DNA from: an uncultured Prevotellaceae bacterium | GTDB lineage: Bacteria > Bacteroidota > Bacteroidia > Bacteroidales > Bacteroidaceae | Length of the DNA: 64,000 nucleotides | Direction: 5' to 3' | Assembly: GCA_900314985.1 (NCBI GenBank) | Contig: OMXL01000001.1 | Coordinates: forward strand, 124,001 to 188,000 | In this document: positions 61,001 through 64,000 of the stretch, in pieces | Layout of the letters: every line of letters starts with the position of its first letter | How positions within the stretch are numbered: the stretch's first letter is position 1 | Translations under genes and position numbers: made by a program | Notes under the pieces: generated by a model | The model's input: the letters and a program-made list of their open reading frames with translations, nothing else | Database searches by the model: none | Told to the model about the DNA's origin: nothing

Positions 61001-63121
61001 CTGGTTATAAACGCAGACAAAGACATCTGCGGCAATAAGACCATTGGTACTAATGAGCATTGCTATACGTTCTCCACCACGGATGATGACTTCAACCTGC
61101 AACGCGGTCAGATATGCTATCTGCTGAACGACGGCGACACCAGCGACGATGCTGTCTGGCGACAGGAAATCGGCACGGATGCCCTGCCAGTACCCGACAG
61201 CGATTCTCCTATCGTCTATTATTACAACGACCAGAAGCACACGGGCTACACCAACGAAGAAACGTGCACCGTGGTAGGGTTGAGGGTGCAGGATGTCGCG
61301 TTCGAGAATGCGATAACAGACTATGAATTATTCAAAGGTTGTATGATTCGTCTGACTGAGTATAAGCCTGTGCATGCAGGTCTCTCGTTAGAAAGATGGA
61401 GCACGCAGCCTGACGGCGGCGGAACGGTCTATACTCCTGACGCCATGGTGGTACTCAGCACTGATGCGCTCATCCTCTACCCACAGTGGAACATCATGCC
61501 ACAGATAATCCCTGGTGACGGTACGGAGCAGAATCCCTACATCATCGACAGCACGGACGACTGGGATGCACTGGCCACGAACATCACCTACTTCAACCTC
61601 TTCAACGGTTACAGCGGCAAGTTCATACGCCTCGATGCCGACATCGATGTCACGAAGATCATGGGTACCATGTCGGCCCAGGCTACGCAAGGCAACGCCT
61701 TCTGTGGCACGTTCGACGGCAACAGCCACACCATCACTGCCACGATTAGCGACACCGAACATCAGGGCACCGCTCCCTTCTGCTATATCAAGAATGCGAC
61801 TATCAAGAACCTGATAGTCAACGGTACCATCACGGCGGGTACCATGCTGCACGCAGCAGCCCTTGTAGGCTTTGCCGATGGCACCAGCAGGATTGAGAAC
61901 TGCAAGGTAACAGCCAACGTTAGTGGCGGCTCGCACATCGGCGGCATCATGGGACATGGCCTCGACGGCGATATCACCATCAACGGCTGCGTATTCAGCG
62001 GCACGATGACAGGTGGCGCAACGGCCAAGGGCGCCATCGTCGGATGGGGCAACAACGGCACCAAGACCGTCACCAACTGCATATACCTGATGCCTGAGGG
62101 GCAGAGCACTACAGGTCTTGACCTCGTTAAAAAGCATGGTGGTAGCGAATCGGTGACTAACACCTATAAGACTACCAGTGCGGGTATACACGGTACACAG
62201 GCCTCTGACCACATCAACGCTGGCGAAATCCGTCAGGAACTGTTAAGACTTTACGGCTATACGATGTACGGTGTGGATGCCTACACGGTCAGCGGCGTCG
62301 ATGAGGCTTACGACTTGAGAAATACTGATCCTGTCGGCACCGCTATCATTACGCCAGCCGTGACAGCTCCTAGCAGCACAGCACTCACCTTGGGCGTTCA
62401 CTTCGCAGCCACGCTGAATGGTGAAGACGTAACATTCCCCATCAACATCGACGAGGTGGGTGACTATACGCTCGTCCTTACGGGCATTGGAAGCTATGTC
62501 GGCTCTAAGACCTACCAAATCCACGTCATAGGCGACCACATCCGCATCACTTTGGCTCAGGAGGTGGGAACCTACAGTAGCAATGAGGACCTGAACTTCA
62601 CAGGCAGCAATCTGAAGGCTTACATCGCCGCAGGCTACAACAAGAGCGAGAACCAGGTACTCCTGGTACGCGTCTATGACGTTCCTCAAGGAACAGGTAT
62701 ATTCCTGAGGGGTGAGGCTGGCGAGAGCTACAACATATCTAAGACCACCTCACAGTCGTACTACGTCAACATGCTGAAGGCCAACCTCACGGCTGGTCCG
62801 ATAGCCCAGACCGACGGCTCCATGAGCAACTTCCTGCTGGCCAAGGTGGACGATGTCTTTAAGTTCTGTGCACCCTCGGCGACTGCAACGCTCGGTGCCA
62901 ACAGGGCCTACCTGCAAGTGCCTACCTCGTTCATCACAGCCAGTGCACGTGAGGTCGACATCGTATTCGATGAAGATGCCACAGGAATAACCACGAATTT
63001 CACGAATATCACGAATTCTGATGAGTGGTATGACCTGCAGGGACGCCCAATAGCTAATGGCCAAAAGCCAACAGCTAAAGGCTTATACATCGTAAATGGT
63101 CGTAAAACGGTAATTAAGTAA
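55067..63121 (+). CDS. giant modular GLUG-repeat surface protein with glycine-rich domain and sorting-type tail
   Basis: 2684 residues; signal peptide about 1-25. An N-terminal GLUG block (to about 270) is followed by a glycine-rich domain (about 345-600). Five copies of a roughly 270-330-residue module then start with G-x-G-T...P-F/Y and lead to a D-I-D-L strand (near 731, 1018, 1288, 1821 and 2150). Listeria-Bacteroides (flg_new) repeats lie at about 1600-1675 (FFFTGWNT...LYAEWD) and 2066-2145, and a CUB-like sandwich at about 1685-1812. The tail EWYDLQGRPI...GLYIVNGRKTVIK is of sorting type. Likely a large outer-surface adhesin or barrier protein; no catalytic motif seen. Confidence 0.65.
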   Translation: MKKIFIVLVMLLSLGSTLWIQQAAADEFFSIRTADDWLTFRNAVETAQGQYRVNARLEADITTSGGIGLSDNTPYWGTLDGNGHTITATNIWRTDGKPCALFCYVKDATIRDLHVKGTISGGIHSAGLVGRVLGSPTITISRVWVSTAVTASNTHAGGIIGHSDRSSVYMTDCRFDGSVTTNNASGSYAGDIIGWCNGGAWHLQRVYDQGSPKAVNMYFCYDYNASSGATNSWGTNGRSFTVTQHNWTSVDYYNKTDQNEVVNLMNTRKVGSWEIVDGKAVPKLNRQQSMKDWTFLSTGGSTGYTLSSGHYYIDENITFSNGDTGSGLTIADGATVYIYIPEGVTLTAIGGNADGQTGAGAGIELPSGSTLYLMGKGTVDAKGGNAANGGTGGTGGDATGGNGSWTQTGAGGNGGYGGGGAGAGIGTRGGGGGSGGSGGGANYYDNGKEDDAFRGTDGSAGKAGSTAGAMGNLYVVTSSVHLNATGGNAGTSGGSGGQRGRGYAYDGYSYNVTVAGGGGGGGGGFGGAAFPIGTGGCGGGGGGGGAGGAQDWRSNSNGGVYDVTALGGSGGKNADGQTSGGDGTEAGTNGTAHSQGWVSVENGSFDSDDWHSASGAAPSGSDGNGGGRGTPSDGMSVANLHNYILNLNVLNQAGGSVQDTKTITYQSNKSTGNVTVTIPTTYELGLIEAQKYVTKWYTSNSCTGNDWKAAYDEKEIPCTTTDLYGVWQNYSDLFKDGTGTKGNPFIIEDDGLRDLADYVNAGGNTRGLYFKQQGEINANNWNWTPIGHKRVFEGDYDGDGNRIINATNTSCDYDAFGIFGKVSGTIHNLGVENCNLQTTRANSRGGGIAGRLLRCDMEQATTAQIRNCYVAKNTIKGAYSGGLVGEMSDASSLSYCLETQSTLHTNTGGNIWSYCGGIASRIGSECQVDKCFTTGPLCSNGYNQQTNTEYNLNDSQMQSGEIAWKLNNQSPYGAVWFQNLSGSNIDKYPVLDKQHGRVYYDGSNYTNTGSGPLFAKLTGQGTADKPFLINNVDDFEVMADFCNDGNNSSGFYFLQTADFDLNGGGLTTPHAFAGIYDGGGHTIRNGLIEKSGVVGIFEVVSGTVTHLCVENTTVKYNQQGMRAGGIAARITDNGVISNCFVKGCTIANNGLSGVVGGIAADMFDQAVIKNCLVVNTSLTASRTGSICSDTKADTRIERCYSDGAALVSSDSYCTFDQAEIVDAETLASGEICYRLNNSPQADNLSPIWYQAVTIEGHNDATPVLSSDHAIVFKRNDKYTNDYRGISSLGAGTQASPYLVGSAADLKKISDTFETMRWSDFYVKQTADIDMKEAEPIAPIGIGTNGFMGHYNGDGHVIRNLSFSDCKGSSLGLFNNIIGTVERLGIETSTFTASLDNNRVGAFAGKITGSGQLLNCYALGCTVSYNYKSGVVVGALVGELADQSSIQSSYGYLNTVIGQIESGNKRYGYIVGYIGSNASATLVFTNGPTLCADAQSGYNNIIQSETNVAELRFKTGELAHQLDGSPVYDGTAGCGTTVWRQTIKTDLWPIPGSSHGAVYKLTHTIPANDLGQLAVTQTMYSNNYLIPEPATLTLNPNYKDHQNQDIPSNVLSLIPADNNCYVPSYNLGNSVPSRNYFFFTGWNTLANGKGTHYAPNGELLPFTGAKTLYAEWDMSVPSDGTALEVTLPEDKTSFKIYDAAGNDTPYGNNYNGKLTLVAPEDHVIVLTGTISTEALNDNQACDYMIVRNGRSSSPIMSNGQSTDVAGIGHVFVSTTDGAEKNIGRLVSTGKEMTIEFVTNGQNNFDGLNLTATVVATSISQLGQGTEVEPFEIETAENLQTLREYLQLAETTNYYIRQIDDIDLQGASIAPLVENKAFAGHYDGEGYSIKNGVISSDEGTKVGLFANLTGTVTRLCMEDITVSYQQDNAEAGAIAGRLSDTGSITNCRFKNITVANNNHTGGSEGAVVGTMDNTATITGCLVINADKDICGNKTIGTNEHCYTFSTTDDDFNLQRGQICYLLNDGDTSDDAVWRQEIGTDALPVPDSDSPIVYYYNDQKHTGYTNEETCTVVGLRVQDVAFENAITDYELFKGCMIRLTEYKPVHAGLSLERWSTQPDGGGTVYTPDAMVVLSTDALILYPQWNIMPQIIPGDGTEQNPYIIDSTDDWDALATNITYFNLFNGYSGKFIRLDADIDVTKIMGTMSAQATQGNAFCGTFDGNSHTITATISDTEHQGTAPFCYIKNATIKNLIVNGTITAGTMLHAAALVGFADGTSRIENCKVTANVSGGSHIGGIMGHGLDGDITINGCVFSGTMTGGATAKGAIVGWGNNGTKTVTNCIYLMPEGQSTTGLDLVKKHGGSESVTNTYKTTSAGIHGTQASDHINAGEIRQELLRLYGYTMYGVDAYTVSGVDEAYDLRNTDPVGTAIITPAVTAPSSTALTLGVHFAATLNGEDVTFPINIDEVGDYTLVLTGIGSYVGSKTYQIHVIGDHIRITLAQEVGTYSSNEDLNFTGSNLKAYIAAGYNKSENQVLLVRVYDVPQGTGIFLRGEAGESYNISKTTSQSYYVNMLKANLTAGPIAQTDGSMSNFLLAKVDDVFKFCAPSATATLGANRAYLQVPTSFITASAREVDIVFDEDATGITTNFTNITNSDEWYDLQGRPIANGQKPTAKGLYIVNGRKTVIK
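56101..56860 (+). repeat. glycine-codon-rich low-complexity tract
   Basis: Long runs of GGC/GGT codons inside the 2684-residue protein gene, with many short G/C-rich internal repeats (for example around 56341-56390 and 56609-56705). Confidence 0.8.
62992..63018. repeat. CACGAATT-type interspersed repeat before the sorting tail
   Basis: Three nine-bp units (CACGAATTT, CACGAATAT, CACGAATTC) in frame, encoding TNFTNITN just before DEWYDLQGR; related copy at 34063-34079. Confidence 0.7.
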
Positions 63122-63123
63122 TT

Positions 63124-63129
63124 GGAGGA
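63124..63129 (+). promoter_or_regulatory. Shine-Dalgarno-like GGAGGA before the 62-residue ORF
   Basis: GGAGGA 7 nt before ATG 63137. Strong purine sites are rare at starts in this window, so it supports the small ORF. Confidence 0.5.
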
Positions 63130-63136
63130 GAGCAAT

Positions 63137-63325
63137 ATGAAGAAAGAGTATATGAAACCTGAGGTGTGCGTGGTGGTACTACGACAAAGTCAAATGCTGC
63201 TGGCAGGGTCCCCTTTCACAGAGATGAATTCAGAATCTGGTGGAGGCATAGACTCTGACACTAAGGTTGACACCGGCCTGAGCCGCGTTTTTGATATCGA
63301 TGACGACTTCGACTTCGATGAATAA
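63137..63325 (+). CDS. 62-residue acidic peptide of unknown function
   Basis: Starts MKKEYMKPEVCVVVLRQSQM, then LLAGSPF, and ends in a strongly acidic DIDDDFDFDE. There is no signal peptide or membrane segment. The MKKxYxxPxxxVV...LLAGSP opening is reminiscent of short ORFs found next to surface-protein genes in Prevotella (from memory; not verified). It lies 15 bp after the giant protein gene and 40 bp before the lipoprotein, so it is probably in the same transcript. It could be a chaperone-like or regulatory peptide, a peptide precursor, or an immunity factor; none is shown. Confidence 0.55.
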   Translation: MKKEYMKPEVCVVVLRQSQMLLAGSPFTEMNSESGGGIDSDTKVDTGLSRVFDIDDDFDFDE

Positions 63326-63365
63326 AAACAACATGTTAATCAAAACTTTTTAAAACTATAAAATT

Positions 63366-64000
63366 GTGAAGAAAGAATTATTATCATTACTTGTACTGCC
63401 CATTCTCGCCAGTGGCATTCTGCTAACTTCTTGTAACAAAGACGACAATAACACAGAGCAGCAAACAGAGGAGCAAACAGAACAACAATTCCAAGAAGAA
63501 CTGGATCAGGCATTGAGTTGGGCGCAAGTCTATGGTCCCCCTACACAGACGCTTGCCGAAGAGGTTGCTGCACGCCACAAGGGAAAGACTTGCCCCCTTA
63601 ACTACAAGACCCGTGAGAGTACGGAGCGTAAATGCCGTACCGATAATTCAAGACCTTTCGAACTAAGGGATCTGGCACGCACCACTGTTATCTGTGAGTA
63701 TGATTCGTTACGCATTGTCATTGACGACGTGAAAACGACGGCTACGGAGCGCGGTATCTTCGGGCGTTACAAGCACCAGACCAGCGACCGCGGCTATTGG
63801 GGAGACCTTTTCAATCTGTCGTTCAGATATCTGGATACTGAGATACAGGTCAAGAGCTACAAGAATTACTATGCAGCAAATCCTGAGGACGTCTGCCGAC
63901 CCGTGCTGGGCGACTCGCTCTACAATGCCATCCATACAGAGACTGGTCAAGAGCCAGGACTCTCACACTATTACTATGAAATCATCCGAGCAGATACGAC
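63366..64000 (+). CDS. lipoprotein with RelA/SpoT-like nucleotidyltransferase domain (3' end outside window)
   Basis: The frame is open from GTG 63366 to the window edge (211 codons, no stop). Signal peptide with lipobox LLTSC (C23), a Q/E-rich spacer (28-45), then a region resembling RelA/SpoT-type synthetase domains: P-L-x-x-K...R-K around 77-89, DLARTTVI at 102-109, R-G-Y-W-G-D at 142-147, EIQVKS at 159-164 and SLYNAI...HYYYEIIR at 184-208. Cytoplasmic relatives make (p)ppGpp; toxin relatives make (p)ppApp or modify tRNA. An exported lipoprotein form would be unusual. No ATG is near; GTG fits the signal peptide. The assignment is by pattern only. Confidence 0.55.
   Translation, partial: MKKELLSLLVLPILASGILLTSCNKDDNNTEQQTEEQTEQQFQEELDQALSWAQVYGPPTQTLAEEVAARHKGKTCPLNYKTRESTERKCRTDNSRPFELRDLARTTVICEYDSLRIVIDDVKTTATERGIFGRYKHQTSDRGYWGDLFNLSFRYLDTEIQVKSYKNYYAANPEDVCRPVLGDSLYNAIHTETGQEPGLSHYYYEIIRADT

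Noticed and set aside
60317-61240. 307-codon open frame on the reverse strand
   Set aside because: Antisense to the 2684-residue protein gene; no domain or start signal.
1-64000. Mobile element or prophage boundaries around the MACPF region
   Set aside because: No integrase, transposase or att-like repeat at a tRNA was seen; the only tRNA is about 22 kb away and intact. The right boundary is outside the window, so this is not excluded.

Overview
The window looks like a chromosomal piece from a Bacteroidales bacterium, most likely Prevotellaceae. The evidence is direct: nearly every gene start is preceded by the Bacteroidota -7 box TAnnTTTG (often TACCTTTG) rather than a Shine-Dalgarno site, and the gene content fits the phylum (DUF4271 protein beside hemD, Oar-like TonB receptor, KorAB, BACON-like and GLUG modules, short C-terminal tails ending in a YDLQGR...GLYIVNGRK pattern that resembles type IX secretion sorting tails). 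No CRISPR array, transposase, integrase or rRNA was seen. No gene-free stretch exceeds 300 bases; the longest is 35285-35562.

Layout. Bases 1-8727 hold a surface-glycan region: a leftward operon (ATP-grasp enzyme, NAD-dependent sugar epimerase, WecE-like aminotransferase, partial glycosyltransferase), three more glycosyltransferases, a LpxL/HtrB-like acyltransferase and a WaaE/KdtX-like glycosyltransferase. Bases 8853-31000 are mostly housekeeping: L-cysteine desulfidase-like protein with a hexapeptide repeat, hybrid TPR-type sensor histidine kinase, SDR dehydrogenase, tRNA-Gln, tyrS, a GH27 alpha-galactosidase, the metK-DUF4271-hemD-rnpA-yidD operon, an M16 protease, an Oar-like TonB receptor, a Na/Pi cotransporter and a nucleoside kinase. 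korA-korB (31134-33993) follow.

The right half (34136-64000) is the unusual part. A membrane-embedded AraC-type regulator is followed by a strong promoter with two perfect 12-bp direct repeats spaced exactly 21 bp apart, then by a closely packed run of twelve genes on the + strand with no visible internal terminator. The first six (35563-45047) are lipoproteins that I assign to the MACPF/perforin family; the last two of these carry the canonical Y-G-T-H-x7-G-G signature, the first four degenerate versions of it. Next come four large secreted proteins (588, 921, 1764 and 2684 residues) built from GLUG repeats, InlB/Listeria-Bacteroides repeats, CxxC zinc-ribbon-like modules and a glycine-rich tract; three end in sorting-type tails. 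Then a 62-residue peptide, and at the right edge a lipoprotein whose visible part resembles a RelA/SpoT-type nucleotidyltransferase (toxin-like) domain.

Inference: the 28-kb run may be one regulated surface system that combines a multi-paralog pore-forming (MACPF) module, large surface or secreted adhesin-like proteins and possibly a nucleotide-synthetase toxin, i.e. an interbacterial antagonism or host-interaction locus. Known Bacteroidales MACPF toxins (BSAPs) are, as far as I recall, single genes; six in tandem would be new. Heptanucleotide-period repeats occupy several gaps of this run, and four perfect copies lie inside the signal-peptide codons of the fifth MACPF gene, where a change in copy number would shift the frame.
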